From the NCBI GenBank assembly GCA_944390005.1, contig CALXOJ010000005.1:41988-105987 (forward strand): a stretch of DNA of 64,000 nucleotides. The letters are read 5' to 3'. Positions 26,695-36,109 of the stretch are shown here, piece after piece; position 1 is the first letter of the stretch; each line of letters begins with the position of its first letter. The DNA comes from an uncultured Spirochaetota bacterium (GTDB taxonomy: Bacteria; Spirochaetota; Spirochaetia; JAFGXN01). The notes under the pieces are model-generated. The model did not search any database. It was not told where the DNA came from and saw nothing but the letters and a program-made list of their open reading frames with translations. The translations under genes and the position numbers were made by a program.

Positions 26695-27759
26695 CTATTT
26701 TTCCGTCCCAACATACTGATAATAGCGAAACCAGTCGTACTCATAAACAACCTGTTCCCAACCGTCGGGAGCGCGTTTGACGGAGGTGGCTCCAAGTCCG
26801 CCCGTCCACGTTCCGCTGTTTTGGTCCGCCTCTACCGCCAGAATGATGCGCTGCGGAATATTGGCTGTCAGCTGATATTCGTTGTCAGCAGAAATCCGAG
26901 TTGACGGTTTGCCTTCTGCGGCTCTTTGAACACTGTTCACCACAGTTGCCGGAAGATATTCGTTGCGATTATCGTTGTAAAAAACATATGACAGTTCGTC
27001 GTTAAGGTAATACGCCACTTTTTCAGGCGTCCACGCGACGGTTGCCGTGATCCACGTTTCAAACTCCAACGGACAGCTCCAACTATAATCGGCAACGGAA
27101 CCGCCGTGCCACAGCCAGCGGGTCGTTTGATCGATTTCATTGTTGGTCAACGGTTCAAAAATTTCAAATTCATAACCGGCAATCGACCGTCTGGCGTCGC
27201 CGCTGCCATCAACTTTTTCGGCATAGGTGTAAAAACCGGGCCAATAGCAGCTGTATTCTTTTTTGTACATTTTGATACGCGCTTCAATAACGCCGTAAAA
27301 CACTTCTTGGTTATAAGTCAAACCGCCGCATAAAGTATTGGCAATCGGCGCCCACCCTTCCGGCGCGCCATCCGGCTTATAATCAGCGGCGACCTTCTTT
27401 ACCTTCATCTTTACCGTACCGCCGCCGACTTCAACGCCGTCGGGATGGACATTCCGATCCGTTTGAGCATACCAACGAGTTTTCCCGCCGTTATACCCCG
27501 TTTCACCTTCAGGCAAAGATTCAGCCAGCAACTCGTCCAGATTTGCGTAATCAAAATTGTCTTCATATGCTAATTTGAAGCAATCCTTTCCGGACTTAAA
27601 ATCAAATTCGGCCTCTGTTCCATCCGCAGTGATGACGGTTCCCGTTTGATCACGAGCGATCAAGTTATCCTGTCTGTCCTGCTCTGTTATCTCCGGACAC
27701 GCCGTCAACGCCACAGTCAACGCTGCCGCTCCGAAAATCCATTGCATTCGTTTATACAT
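26695..27759 (-). CDS. GH16-family (laminarinase-like) lipoprotein
   Basis: A 354-residue exported protein with a lipobox-like LTAC at residues 18-21. The body follows glycoside hydrolase family 16, the beta-jelly-roll fold that cuts beta-1,3/1,4-glucans: DNFDYANLDE, RWYAQT, VEVGGGTVKMKV, YGVIEARIKM, then the catalytic region GYEFEIFEPL (about 196-205) and a Trp-rich second sheet (TRWLWHGG). The catalytic motif is ExExxE and not the usual ExDxxE, so activity is uncertain. The start is ATG 27759 with AAGGAG; an in-frame ATG twelve codons upstream precedes the signal peptide and falls after the -10, but lacks a ribosome site. Confidence 0.87.
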   Translation of the reverse strand: MYKRMQWIFGAAALTVALTACPEITEQDRQDNLIARDQTGTVITADGTEAEFDFKSGKDCFKLAYEDNFDYANLDELLAESLPEGETGYNGGKTRWYAQTDRNVHPDGVEVGGGTVKMKVKKVAADYKPDGAPEGWAPIANTLCGGLTYNQEVFYGVIEARIKMYKKEYSCYWPGFYTYAEKVDGSGDARRSIAGYEFEIFEPLTNNEIDQTTRWLWHGGSVADYSWSCPLEFETWITATVAWTPEKVAYYLNDELSYVFYNDNRNEYLPATVVNSVQRAAEGKPSTRISADNEYQLTANIPQRIILAVEADQNSGTWTGGLGATSVKRAPDGWEQVVYEYDWFRYYQYVGTEK

Positions 27760-27778
27760 TTTTATCTCCTTAATTTTT

Positions 27779-27806
27779 ATGATACAGAAACCCATTGAAA
27801 TGTCAA
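27779..27806 (-). promoter_or_regulatory. putative promoter of the GH16 lipoprotein gene
   Basis: On the minus strand TTGACA (27801-27806) and TATCAT (27779-27784) with a 16-base spacer, about 20 bases before the start codon. Confidence 0.75.
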
Positions 27807-27918
27807 CTCTTATTCCGATAAAGTCGGTTCGATACAGCTGTGCGTTTTGGATGATTGATTATAATGAAAGCTCTGAAAAAATCCATCACCGTCATTTCCA
27901 TCTTCCATCAAATCAATT

Positions 27919-28141
27919 TCATTTCGATTTTACCGAAAGCTGAGCCGTTTTCCATTGCTGTTGAATAATGTTATTGCCGCCGGTGAACTCTGTTTCGTTT
28001 GCCGTGTAAAATTCATCAGCTTTGAGCAGCGTTTCCGCAGCAGACAATAGTCCGTACAATTCCGTCGGATCAAAGTTAAGCGCCGCATACGAATAAAACT
28101 CCGCCGCTGTTGCCGACTTTTACAGCAAAAACAATTGTCAT
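27919..28141 (-). pseudogene. possible remnant of a FIVAR-like domain gene
   Basis: In the 470-base gap between the GH16 and outer-membrane genes, the minus strand has an open stretch (28119 to a TGA at 27919) reading like a genuine protein end: EFYSYAALNFDPTELYGLL, then SAAETLLKADEFYTANETEF, ending in SVKSK. The L..A..LL....YT pattern is that of FIVAR modules found at the ends of surface glycosidases. Just upstream, in another frame, AAAAGMTIVFAVKVGNS continues plausibly into it, but stops and a frame change intervene and there is no start or ribosome site. I read it as a decayed gene end; the overlapping plus-strand ORF is not convincing. Confidence 0.35.
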
Positions 28142-28227
28142 GCCTGCGGCTGCTGCATTCTCTCTTCAGACGGTGTTTAACAAAGCGTCGATTCATGATG
28201 CACAAGAGGAATTTATAAGACTGAATA

Positions 28228-30012
28228 TCACCAAATACGAATGTAAATCGAAAAAAGATTTCCCATGTCGGTTTGATGAGCAGTTTCGTTCCATTCAAAA
28301 GTGTCTAAGCGATTGAATTTTCCGGCTTCTCCGTCATATTCGGTTAAATAGCGATAATAAAACGTGTATCCCGCTCCGACCGCAATCGGCACATTGACAA
28401 AACGCAAATCCAATTCCGCTTCAATTCCGACAGAATGGATCCACTCGTAAACGCCGTCTTTTAGAAAATCTTTCCAATATAAATCACCGCTTTGCGCGCC
28501 GTTGAGATCGGCGCCATAGTCGAGTGATTCGGAAAAGGAACTGCCATCGGCAGATATACCGTGACGAATCATGCGGTAAGTCAGCGCGGCATTCAAATAC
28601 CACAACGGCATGGTTTCAACCTTCAGTTTCAGTTCATCCGAGTTGGGATCCAGTTTATACCCCAACGGTTCGCCGTGATTAAGGTAATTGGATTCAAGTG
28701 CATTTTCATACCACGGTGTTTTGGTATCAGGATGCGTATACATATACGGTTCAACTTTTGTATATTGAAGGGAAACGGTTGTAAACGGCGCTCCGGGAAC
28801 AGCCAAACGGGTACCGACTTGCCACGAATACATGTTGCGATCAAGATTGGCAAAGTTCTCCGCCACTTTCATTTCATCAATGAACCAACCTCCGTAAAAT
28901 TTCAAATATTTCGGAACGTTAAATCCAAAATGGAACCCGACTTGGACATTATCGAAATCACCAATCATATTTTGATAGAGCGCACCGAGCATTCCCGGAT
29001 TTCCGTATCCGAGTTCAAATCGTTTTGCCCAAACGACAGAACTGCTGACAGCAAAATACGCCCATTCACGAGCAAAGAGCTCCAGCATGGTTGCAGTGTA
29101 AGCGTTTTGAAAGGTTTGCGCGGCGGTTTTGACTCCTGTACTGCTGTTAAACTCCAAAACGCCGACAACAAATGAAAGATTAAACCACTCAACGGGATTC
29201 AGATGAAAATCCACACCCATGAACGGACGGGCAGTTCCCGAAAGCATAAGATTCCCATCTCCGACACCCCAGTCTCGTCGCACTCGAGAAAAATTCAACC
29301 GCACTTTATTATCCCACAATCCGAGTGCAAATTCGGGGAGAATTTGAAGCCCGATAGCCGGATCTTCGCTTAAATATTGCAATGAATAAGGGTTGTCCAG
29401 CGGAAACTGATACCCATCCCAACTTTTTGTGTAAGTATAAGGCGCGTAAGCATTCATATTCAGCGCCGTAACGCCGAGCGCCATTTGAAAACGATAGGAA
29501 AAAAACTCGGAGATGTCGCCCTGAAAACGCGCCTGCAGCCAATTTTCGGAAGAAACAACTCCGGTTTTGTTGTAAGCGCCAAAATCGAGTGTCGATTGAT
29601 AGCTGACAACCGCTTCAATAGCGGTGAAAATCGGCTTTTTTTGAGTCTGCTCCGATTCTGTCTGCTCCGATTCTGCTGCGGCTTTGGCAGCTTCCGCTTC
29701 GGAATCATATCGATAACCGCCGATTTGGTACCACGGCTGTGTTTTTGAGGCTTCAAAACGGGCAATCAGCCCTTCGGCAGCTTTTTTTTCCAACGGAGAA
29801 ATCCGCGGCGATTGAACCATTTCGCGCAAAGCGCTTAAAACCGTCGCGAGCGAATACGGTTTTGCCGTCGGTAACGGACGGATATAATTTTGAATTAATG
29901 CGTTTTCAATTACCCTATAAACGGGATCGTCCAGCGGGACGGAAACGTGCTGCTGTGCAAACACGGAAGCAGCCACTAAAATGAACAGAGAAGCAAAAAT
30001 TTTCCTTTTCAT
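28228..30012 (-). CDS. outer-membrane beta-barrel protein, Wzi-like
   Basis: 594 residues with a cleavable signal peptide (ASVFAQQ, cleavage near 20), an Ala/Glu-rich patch near 105-130, then about 450 residues of alternating amphipathic strands rich in Tyr, Trp and Phe, ending in an aromatic residue (IYIRIW), the usual outer-membrane insertion signal. The segment SRVRRDWGVGDGNLMLSG near 250 recalls capsule-assembly Wzi-type barrels, but the assignment is tentative. No ribosome site precedes ATG 30012, and a promoter -10 ends six bases upstream, suggesting leaderless translation. Likely surface-exposed porin or polysaccharide-interacting protein. Confidence 0.82.
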   Translation of the reverse strand: MKRKIFASLFILVAASVFAQQHVSVPLDDPVYRVIENALIQNYIRPLPTAKPYSLATVLSALREMVQSPRISPLEKKAAEGLIARFEASKTQPWYQIGGYRYDSEAEAAKAAAESEQTESEQTQKKPIFTAIEAVVSYQSTLDFGAYNKTGVVSSENWLQARFQGDISEFFSYRFQMALGVTALNMNAYAPYTYTKSWDGYQFPLDNPYSLQYLSEDPAIGLQILPEFALGLWDNKVRLNFSRVRRDWGVGDGNLMLSGTARPFMGVDFHLNPVEWFNLSFVVGVLEFNSSTGVKTAAQTFQNAYTATMLELFAREWAYFAVSSSVVWAKRFELGYGNPGMLGALYQNMIGDFDNVQVGFHFGFNVPKYLKFYGGWFIDEMKVAENFANLDRNMYSWQVGTRLAVPGAPFTTVSLQYTKVEPYMYTHPDTKTPWYENALESNYLNHGEPLGYKLDPNSDELKLKVETMPLWYLNAALTYRMIRHGISADGSSFSESLDYGADLNGAQSGDLYWKDFLKDGVYEWIHSVGIEAELDLRFVNVPIAVGAGYTFYYRYLTEYDGEAGKFNRLDTFEWNETAHQTDMGNLFSIYIRIW

Positions 30013-30018
30013 GACGGT

Positions 30019-30047
30019 ATTTTATATATTTTTCCGGAAAAATGCAA
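30019..30047 (-). promoter_or_regulatory. putative promoter of the outer-membrane protein gene, leaderless
   Basis: On the minus strand TTGCAT (30042-30047) and TAAAAT (30019-30024) lie 17 bases apart, and the ATG follows six bases after the -10. Transcription should begin at or next to the start codon. Confidence 0.55.
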
Positions 30048-30048
30048 T

Positions 30049-30074
30049 AAAAAGAGCGCCTTTCGGCGCTCTTT
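30049..30074 (-). terminator. terminator of the alpha operon after rplQ
   Basis: AAAGAGCGCC (30051-30060) / GGCGCTCTTT (30065-30074) with loop TTTC, followed on the minus strand by more T. It closes the long ribosomal protein cluster. Confidence 0.9.
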
Positions 30075-30095
30075 GCTGCAAACCGGAATACCGGT

Positions 30096-30587
30096 TTATT
30101 CGGCGGCAGTTTCTGCAGGAGCATCAGCTGCCGGCTTTTCCTTCTTTGCCTCAGGTTTTGCGGCGGCCGCTGTCTTTTTGGTCTTTGCTTTTTTTCGGTT
30201 TTCTTTTTCCGCCTTTTTTTCTTCTTCAGACTTTTGATCCACCAACTCAAGAATCGCCATCGGCGCAGCGTCATTGACTCGGTAACCGAGTTTCAGTACG
30301 CGGGTGTAGCCACCGGCACGCTCAGCGGAACGAACGGCAATGTCAGTAAACAGTTTTGCCAACACAGCCTTATCGTTGATGTCGCGGGCAATCATCCGGC
30401 GGTTGTGCACGGAATCGGTTTTAGCACGTGTAATCATTTTTTCCGCCATTCCCTGAACTGCCTTTGCTTTAACAAGCGTTGTTTCAATTCTTTCATATTT
30501 GAAAAGCGCTGTAACCAAGCTTCTTTTTAGCGCTTTCCGGTGACTCTCTTTTACATCCAATCTCTTAAAACCGACCTTATGTCTCAT
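30096..30587 (-). CDS. rplQ: 50S ribosomal protein L17
   Basis: A 163-residue L17. The first 120 residues are the standard domain ([30 protein letters not shown]). The last 45 are an added Ala/Lys/Glu-rich tail ([18 protein letters not shown]) absent from E. coli L17. L17 lines the lower exit-tunnel side of the large subunit. Its ATG overlaps the rpoA end by 11 bases, so translation is coupled. It is the last gene of the alpha operon before the terminator. Confidence 0.95.
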   Translation of the reverse strand: MRHKVGFKRLDVKESHRKALKRSLVTALFKYERIETTLVKAKAVQGMAEKMITRAKTDSVHNRRMIARDINDKAVLAKLFTDIAVRSAERAGGYTRVLKLGYRVNDAAPMAILELVDQKSEEEKKAEKENRKKAKTKKTAAAAKPEAKKEKPAADAPAETAAE

Positions 30588-31626
30588 TGTTTTCTTCCTT
30601 GTTTATAAAATTTTCAACAACCTTAATTCCGCTGTAATCTGTCATTCCGAACGAAAGACCCCAACTCTGCAATTTATCCTTGATTTCTTGCAGAGATTTT
30701 TTCCCAAAGTTGCGCGTGCGGGCAATTTCTTCTTCAGATTTACGAATCAATTCACCGATTGTTCTGATATGTGCATTTTTCAAACAATTGCTCGATCGAA
30801 CGGAAAGTTCCAACTCTTCGACTTTTGTTTCCAGCAACCTTTGAACTCGCAATTCATCTTCATCAATCTTATCCGGATCATTGATTGAATCCTCATCAAA
30901 ATTAATAAAAGCAGAAAATTGCTCTTTGGCGATTTTGGCTGCCTCCGCAACCGCATCTTCAGGAGAAACGGTGCCGTCAGTTTTCACAGTCAAAACCAGC
31001 TTGTCGTAATCATTGCGATCTCCGACGCGGCAGTTTTGAATATCAATGCTGACTCTCTTCACAGGAGAAAAAAGCGCATCAATCGGAATAGTCCCGACCA
31101 CATCGATGTATTTCGCATTCATGTCCGAAGGAATATATCCCCGTCCAAAATCGATGTTCAGTTCCATTTCAAATCGAGCATCATCCATCAAGGTCATTAC
31201 TTTCAATTCAGGATTCAATACTTCAACGCCGCTCTGAACAAAGTCCGCACCGGTCACCGTTTTAGCCCCTGAAAATTCGATAGCAATGGTTTTTTGTTCT
31301 TCGTTCTCGTTTAATTTAAAACGCAAGCGTTTTAAAGCGGCGATAATTTGCGGTGTATCTTCAACGACCCCGGGAATCATTTCAAATTCGCTGGCAATCA
31401 AATGCTGCTTTCCCTCTTCGACAAACGCTGTAATCCGCATTCCCGAAACCGCATATCCTTGAATGGAAGAAAGTAAAATCCGTCGCAACGAGTTGCCGAT
31501 TGTCATTCCGAAACCTCTTTCAAACGGATAAGCGTAAAAAACGGTTGTATTCGGTTCAATCGGATTCTTTTCGATAGTAATCTTATCGGGCTTTTTAATT
31601 CCCTTTAAAAGATTCTTCCTTGCCAT
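30577..31626 (-). CDS. rpoA: RNA polymerase alpha subunit
   Basis: A 349-residue alpha subunit. The N-terminal dimerisation domain includes [18 protein letters not shown]. The C-terminal domain (about 265-345: [21 protein letters not shown] and [15 protein letters not shown]) contacts UP elements and activators. Standard length. GAGGAGAAGATT precedes the ATG. It lies between rpsD and rplQ as in the classic alpha operon. Confidence 0.98.
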   Translation of the reverse strand: MARKNLLKGIKKPDKITIEKNPIEPNTTVFYAYPFERGFGMTIGNSLRRILLSSIQGYAVSGMRITAFVEEGKQHLIASEFEMIPGVVEDTPQIIAALKRLRFKLNENEEQKTIAIEFSGAKTVTGADFVQSGVEVLNPELKVMTLMDDARFEMELNIDFGRGYIPSDMNAKYIDVVGTIPIDALFSPVKRVSIDIQNCRVGDRNDYDKLVLTVKTDGTVSPEDAVAEAAKIAKEQFSAFINFDEDSINDPDKIDEDELRVQRLLETKVEELELSVRSSNCLKNAHIRTIGELIRKSEEEIARTRNFGKKSLQEIKDKLQSWGLSFGMTDYSGIKVVENFINKEENNET

Positions 31627-31658
31627 AATCTTCTCCTCAATTTTTCCTGCGGCCGCAA

Positions 31659-32294
31659 TTATCTCGAATACAACTCAACAATCAGGTTCTCTTTGATATC
31701 TTCGAGATCGGCAATATCGGCTCGTTCGGGAATCGCAACAACGGTTCCTTTTAAAGCATCGGCGTCGACATCGACCCAAGAAAATGAACCCGATTGAGTC
31801 AGTGCTTTTAAGCTCTCTTTAATAACGGGCATTTTCTTTCCGGAGGCGGCAATCTCAATGACGTCTCCTTTTCTCACAATATAGGAAGAAATCGTCACTC
31901 GCTTTCCGTTGACCAAAACATGTCCGTGTGAAATCAACTGCCGCGCCTGTTTCCGCGATGAAGCAAAATGCATGCGATAAACAATGCTGTCTAAACGGCT
32001 TTCCAACAAAATAATCAAGTTGTCGCCGGTTTTTCCCGGTTTTTTGGCCGCGCGATTGTAAAAAAGTCTGAATTGCGCTTCCAAAATACCGAAAATTCTT
32101 TTTAATTTTTGCTTTTCCCGCAACTGCAAGCCGTAATCGGAGACCTTTTTCCCACGTGCTTTCGCATCTTTTCCGGGAGCCGGCCGTTTTTTATTAATCG
32201 GACATTTGGCGGAACTGCATCGTTCGCCTTTCAAAAAAAGTTTTCGTTTTTCAGCTCTGCAATGTCGGCAACTGGGACCGGTATATCTTGCCAT
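31659..32294 (-). CDS. rpsD: 30S ribosomal protein S4, zinc-binding form
   Basis: A 211-residue S4 with the four-cysteine N-terminal knuckle (C9, C12, C26, C31) and the S4 RNA-binding domain ([37 protein letters not shown]). S4 nucleates small-subunit assembly. In many bacteria it represses the alpha operon, but no leader pseudoknot was recognised here. GAGGAG precedes ATG 32294. Confidence 0.97.
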   Translation of the reverse strand: MARYTGPSCRHCRAEKRKLFLKGERCSSAKCPINKKRPAPGKDAKARGKKVSDYGLQLREKQKLKRIFGILEAQFRLFYNRAAKKPGKTGDNLIILLESRLDSIVYRMHFASSRKQARQLISHGHVLVNGKRVTISSYIVRKGDVIEIAASGKKMPVIKESLKALTQSGSFSWVDVDADALKGTVVAIPERADIADLEDIKENLIVELYSR

Positions 32295-32317
32295 ATTTGT
32301 TTACTCCTCTGCTTTAA

Positions 32318-32701
32318 TTAAACGCGACGCGTTTTTTTCGGGCGGCAACCATTGTGAGGAATCGGAGTGATATCCTTCATGCTCATAACGGTTAAGCCTA
32401 AATTAGCCAAAACCCGAATCGCCGATTCGCGTCCGACGCCGGGACCTTTCACAAAGACATTAACAGCGCGTAATCCGTAATCCATCGCCTTTTTGGCGGC
32501 AGCTTCCGCTGCCAACTGCGCTGCATACGGAGTTGATTTTTTGGCTCCTTTAAAGCCCAAGTTTCCCGCACTTGCCCAAGAAACGGCGTTTCCGTTCAAA
32601 TCGGTCACCGTCACAATTGTATTGTTAAAAGTGGCCTGAATATAGACGCATCCGTCGTAGACAGTCTTCTTCTCTTTTCTTTTTTTTGTAACCTTAGCCA
32701 A
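32318..32701 (-). CDS. rpsK: 30S ribosomal protein S11
   Basis: A 127-residue S11 of the small-subunit platform, with the family segments [32 protein letters not shown] and the C-terminal [17 protein letters not shown]. The start is TTG at 32701 with GAGGAG ten bases upstream; no ATG would yield the full domain. Confidence 0.97.
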   Translation of the reverse strand: MAKVTKKRKEKKTVYDGCVYIQATFNNTIVTVTDLNGNAVSWASAGNLGFKGAKKSTPYAAQLAAEAAAKKAMDYGLRAVNVFVKGPGVGRESAIRVLANLGLTVMSMKDITPIPHNGCRPKKTRRV

Positions 32702-32720
32702 AACTGTTTCTCCTCAAGAA

Positions 32721-33095
32721 TTATTTGGTTGCTTTCTTCTTGTTCGCAACCGTCTTGCGTTTTCCTTTGCGTGTACGGGCATTCGTTTTTGTCCGTTGTC
32801 CGCGAACCGGCAATCCCTTCCGATGCATCAAACCGCGGTGACAGGCGATGTCTTTCAAGCGGTTGATATTCATCGCTACCTGCGTCCGCAGCCGTCCTTC
32901 GATTACATATTCATCTTCCAGGATTTTGCGCAGCGTCGCAATCTCATCGCTGTTCAGATCATCTGCCTTTTTATCCGGGTCAATGTTCGCTTTTTTGCAA
33001 ACTTCCAAGGCGATCGTCCGACCGACTCCATAGATGTAGGTCAACGCAATTTTGATGCTTTTGTTCGGAACATCAATACCTGCAATACGTACCAT
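32721..33095 (-). CDS. rpsM: 30S ribosomal protein S13
   Basis: A 124-residue S13 from the head of the small subunit, contacting tRNA and L5. Clear family text: [20 protein letters not shown] at the start and [18 protein letters not shown] at the end. Preceded by GAGG directly before ATG 33095; rpmJ lies just upstream. Confidence 0.97.
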   Translation of the reverse strand: MVRIAGIDVPNKSIKIALTYIYGVGRTIALEVCKKANIDPDKKADDLNSDEIATLRKILEDEYVIEGRLRTQVAMNINRLKDIACHRGLMHRKGLPVRGQRTKTNARTRKGKRKTVANKKKATK

Positions 33096-33106
33096 TCCTC
33101 AAACTC

Positions 33107-33220
33107 CTATCTCTGTCTCTGTTTATGTTTGGGATTGTCGCAAATAATCCGCACAACACCTTTTCTCTTTATGACTTTGCATTTATCGCAAATTGTTTTT
33201 ACGCTTGCTCTGACTTTCAT
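33107..33220 (-). CDS. rpmJ: 50S ribosomal protein L36
   Basis: A 37-residue gene, read from ATG 33220 to TAG 33107 on the minus strand with GAGGTTGTT upstream. The product begins [20 protein letters not shown] and ends [11 protein letters not shown], carrying the zinc ligands C11, C14, C27 and H32 of the classic L36. Location between secY and rpsM is the usual one. Confidence 0.97.
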   Translation of the reverse strand: MKVRASVKTICDKCKVIKRKGVVRIICDNPKHKQRQR

Positions 33221-33229
33221 AACAACCTC

Positions 33230-34555
33230 TTATAAATTCCTTGATCGGATTTTTCCTTTTTTGACAAGCCCTTCCTGATGGTGCATCTTCAAATGACCTT
33301 CGATCTGACTCATCGTGTCCAAATCAACACCAACCATAATCAACAGCGACGTACCGCCCATCAGCATGGCTGCCTCTGCCGGAAATCCGAAGATCGCCGA
33401 AATGACAGTCGGAATGACCGCAATGAAGGCCAAAAACAGTGAACCGGGCAAAATGATACGATTCAACACTCTTGTCAGATACTCTTCGATTTTGTCAGAA
33501 CGAATTCCCGGAATCGAACCGCCATTCTCCCGGATGTTTTTCGAAATCTCCTGCGGATTCAACGTCACCTGTGTGTAAAAATAGGCGAAGAAGATAATCA
33601 ACAGACAGTAGAGAATCTGATAAGGCGCTCCGTCGTATCGGAAAAAATTCGCCAGCTTAATCACCCACTCCGATTGACTTCCCGCCATAAACGACAGCGG
33701 AAACGTCAAAATAGATGAAGCAAAAATAACCGGAATAACACCTGACGGGTTAATTTTAAACGGAATATGCTGACTCTGTCCGCCGTACACTTTCCGTCCG
33801 ACAATTCGCCGCGCATAGTTGACAGGTATCTTCCGTTGTCCCTGCTGTTCGTAAATGACTAACGCAATAATAAGAACGTAAAGCATCATCACCAACAGCA
33901 GAACGACGACATTCAAATCCCCGGCCTGAACCTGATCGATAAGCGATTTAATAGCGCTCGGCAACCGCGCCGCGATTCCGGCAAAAATAATCAGGGAAAT
34001 ACCGTTTCCGATTCCTTTTTGAGTGATCTGCTCGCCCATCCACATCAGCAACAGTGTTCCGCAGGTCGTTGCCAAAATCGAAATAGCGACAAAACCGGCC
34101 ATCGGGATTTTTAAAACCTGTTCCTGAAACTGATCATTGCCTGCATAGTTGATGATAGTTAACGCCTGGATAATACAGACCAACACAGTCCCGTAACGGG
34201 AATAACGCTGAATTTTTTTGCGGCCGCCTTCTTCTTCGGAAATCTTTTTCAACTTTGGGAACACCAACAGCAAAAGCTGCATGATAATCGACATCGAAAT
34301 GTAAGGCATGATTCCCAAAAGAAAAATCGAAAACCGCTCAAACGCACCGCCGACAAAAAAATTCAAATACGACATCAAGTCGATTCCACCGCTGTTTTGC
34401 GCACTGCTGGCAATTACGTCTTTCAGAGCGTTGACGTCGATTCCCGGAATGGGAATGACGGAGCCCAAACGGTAAACCACCAACATAAAAAGAGTAAAGA
34501 AAACTCTTTTTCGCAGTTCGCGGATTCTGAAAATGTTGACAATTGAACCGGCCAT
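33230..34555 (-). CDS. secY: protein translocase subunit SecY
   Basis: A 441-residue channel subunit of the Sec translocon with ten membrane spans, for example PYISMSIIMQLLLLVFPKL near 88 and GNGISLIIFAGIAARLP near 181. With SecE (56584) and SecG it exports the many lipoproteins encoded nearby. The ATG at 34555 (MAGSIVN) is preferred over a TTG three codons earlier. It sits between rplO and rpmJ; no adk, map or infA intervenes. Confidence 0.97.
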   Translation of the reverse strand: MAGSIVNIFRIRELRKRVFFTLFMLVVYRLGSVIPIPGIDVNALKDVIASSAQNSGGIDLMSYLNFFVGGAFERFSIFLLGIMPYISMSIIMQLLLLVFPKLKKISEEEGGRKKIQRYSRYGTVLVCIIQALTIINYAGNDQFQEQVLKIPMAGFVAISILATTCGTLLLMWMGEQITQKGIGNGISLIIFAGIAARLPSAIKSLIDQVQAGDLNVVVLLLVMMLYVLIIALVIYEQQGQRKIPVNYARRIVGRKVYGGQSQHIPFKINPSGVIPVIFASSILTFPLSFMAGSQSEWVIKLANFFRYDGAPYQILYCLLIIFFAYFYTQVTLNPQEISKNIRENGGSIPGIRSDKIEEYLTRVLNRIILPGSLFLAFIAVIPTVISAIFGFPAEAAMLMGGTSLLIMVGVDLDTMSQIEGHLKMHHQEGLVKKGKIRSRNL

Positions 34556-34573
34556 AATCTTCAATTCCGTCCG

Positions 34574-35050
34574 TTACTCTTGTGCGCCGCACTCGGCACA
34601 GCCGCTGCAGCCGCAAATCACCGTTCCGCCGGCTTTTTTGACTTTCTCTGCAGCAGATGCCGACAATGCGGGTAATTTAACTTCCAACTTTTTGGTCAAA
34701 TCGCCGTTTCCGAGAAGTTTGACCATTACGTTCCGTCCTTTCATCAATCCTTTCGCCATCAACGCTTCAACATCAACGATGTCACCGTCTTGGAAATTTT
34801 TCTCCAAATCGCGGATATTGATGACTTTGTATTCGGTTCGGAAACGCGCATTTGAGAATCCGCGAATAGCAATTCTTCTATACAACGGCATTTGTCCGCC
34901 TTCAAATCCGGGACGCACACCGCCGCCGGAACGGGCATTTTGTCCATTGTTTCCGCTTCCGGACGTTCCGCCCCGTTTGGAGCTGCGACCGCGGCCGACA
35001 ATGATTTTCTTTTTTGTCGCTCCGGCAGGAGCTTTCAAATTCATAGCCAT
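34574..35050 (-). CDS. rplO: 50S ribosomal protein L15 with Cys-rich tail
   Basis: A 158-residue L15. The N-terminal MAMNLKAPAGATKKK and the conserved RGxxSKRGGTSGSGNNGQNARSG region are normal, as is GFEGGQMPLYRR. The C-terminus is unusual: after AGGTV it ends ICGCSGCAECGAQE, with Cys at 146, 148, 151 and 154, a CxCxxCxxC cluster that could bind a metal. The start is the ATG at 35050 with GGAGAG; a longer open frame upstream overlaps rpmD and is rejected. L15 helps late assembly of the large subunit. Confidence 0.95.
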   Translation of the reverse strand: MAMNLKAPAGATKKKIIVGRGRSSKRGGTSGSGNNGQNARSGGGVRPGFEGGQMPLYRRIAIRGFSNARFRTEYKVINIRDLEKNFQDGDIVDVEALMAKGLMKGRNVMVKLLGNGDLTKKLEVKLPALSASAAEKVKKAGGTVICGCSGCAECGAQE

Positions 35051-35051
35051 G

Positions 35052-35234
35052 TTATACTCTCTCCACTTTAACAAGATGAGAAACGGTCTGAACCATACCG
35101 CACAGGGCATCGTTCATTTCATGCTCGACGGACGAATTGATTTTCCGCAATCCGAGCGCCTTTACGGTTTTGCGCTGATTCGGCTTTGTTCCGATTACAC
35201 TTCTGACTAAAGTAATTTTTACTCTCTCCGCCAT
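35052..35234 (-). CDS. rpmD: 50S ribosomal protein L30
   Basis: A 60-residue L30 ([32 protein letters not shown]). The start is the ATG at 35234 preceded by GGGGTTGAT, next to the rpsE stop. The longer open frame reaching 35306 is an extension into rpsE. Confidence 0.95.
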   Translation of the reverse strand: MAERVKITLVRSVIGTKPNQRKTVKALGLRKINSSVEHEMNDALCGMVQTVSHLVKVERV

Positions 35235-35235
35235 A

Positions 35236-35727
35236 TCAACCCCACATCTCGCCGAGGCTTTTTCCCCGGTTTTTAGCCGTTTTTCCGGCGTCCAAAATTT
35301 GCTCAAGTCCGTTAAAAGTTGCTTTCAAAATATTCATACTGTTCTTGGAACCGAGCGATTTACATAAAGTATCCTGAACTCCGAGCGCATCCATAACGGC
35401 GCGAACCGAACCGCCGGCAATGATACCGGTACCGGGAGCCGCCGGTCGGATCAAAACGGACGCACTTTTATATTTCCCCAAGATTTCATGAGGAAGCGTA
35501 TTTCGTTTCAAGGGAACGGTAATCATGTTCTTCTTGGCTCGATCGACGCTTTTGCGAATTGCCTCCGAAACGTCGTTTGCCTTTCCGAAACCGTATCCGA
35601 CGCGGCCTTTTCCGTCTCCAACCACCGTTAACGCTGAAAAAGAAAACCGTCGACCACCCTTCAAAACTTTAGCGACACGATTCAATTTGACCATTTTTTC
35701 GATTAAGATCGTTTCATTGTTTTCCAT
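35236..35727 (-). CDS. rpsE: 30S ribosomal protein S5
   Basis: A 163-residue S5 with the double-stranded RNA-binding-like N-domain ([19 protein letters not shown]) and C-domain ([19 protein letters not shown]). S5 supports decoding fidelity and mRNA helicase action at the entry channel. The start is ATG 35727 (MENNE) with GAGGTTGCGG; the ATG three codons upstream lacks that spacing. Confidence 0.96.
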   Translation of the reverse strand: MENNETILIEKMVKLNRVAKVLKGGRRFSFSALTVVGDGKGRVGYGFGKANDVSEAIRKSVDRAKKNMITVPLKRNTLPHEILGKYKSASVLIRPAAPGTGIIAGGSVRAVMDALGVQDTLCKSLGSKNSMNILKATFNGLEQILDAGKTAKNRGKSLGEMWG

Positions 35728-35740
35728 AAACCGCAACCTC

Positions 35741-36100
35741 TCAGAACTTGATTCCCGCGCTTCTCACGCCGTCGGCCAACGCTTTGACAATACCGTGATA
35801 GCGAAAACCGTTACGGTCAAAAACCGCCGCTTCGATATTCAGAGCCTTCAATTTCTTACCCAATGCTTCACCAATTTTACCCGCGTCAGCCACACAAGTT
35901 TTCACCGATTTGAAATCCGGCTGCAAATTGTTAACAGCTGCCAAAGTCACACCGTTTTCATCATCAATCGCCTGAATATAAAGATAGCGATTGCTGCGAT
36001 AAACGCTCAAACGGGGCCGTTCGCTCGTTCCCGAAATATTCTTGCGAATGCTCTTCTTTCTTTTCAATCTTTGCTTTTGTTTTGCAATAATTCTGTTCAT
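35741..36100 (-). CDS. rplR: 50S ribosomal protein L18
   Basis: A 119-residue L18, a 5S rRNA-binding protein of the central protuberance. Family text: [20 protein letters not shown] and the end [31 protein letters not shown] precedes ATG 36100. Confidence 0.96.
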   Translation of the reverse strand: MNRIIAKQKQRLKRKKSIRKNISGTSERPRLSVYRSNRYLYIQAIDDENGVTLAAVNNLQPDFKSVKTCVADAGKIGEALGKKLKALNIEAAVFDRNGFRYHGIVKALADGVRSAGIKF

Positions 36101-36109
36101 ACCGCTATC

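Noticed and set aside
28110..28316. A 68-codon plus-strand ORF between the GH16 and outer-membrane genes
   Set aside because: No ribosome site, it overlaps the end of the outer-membrane gene on the other strand, and the minus-strand reading looks more protein-like.
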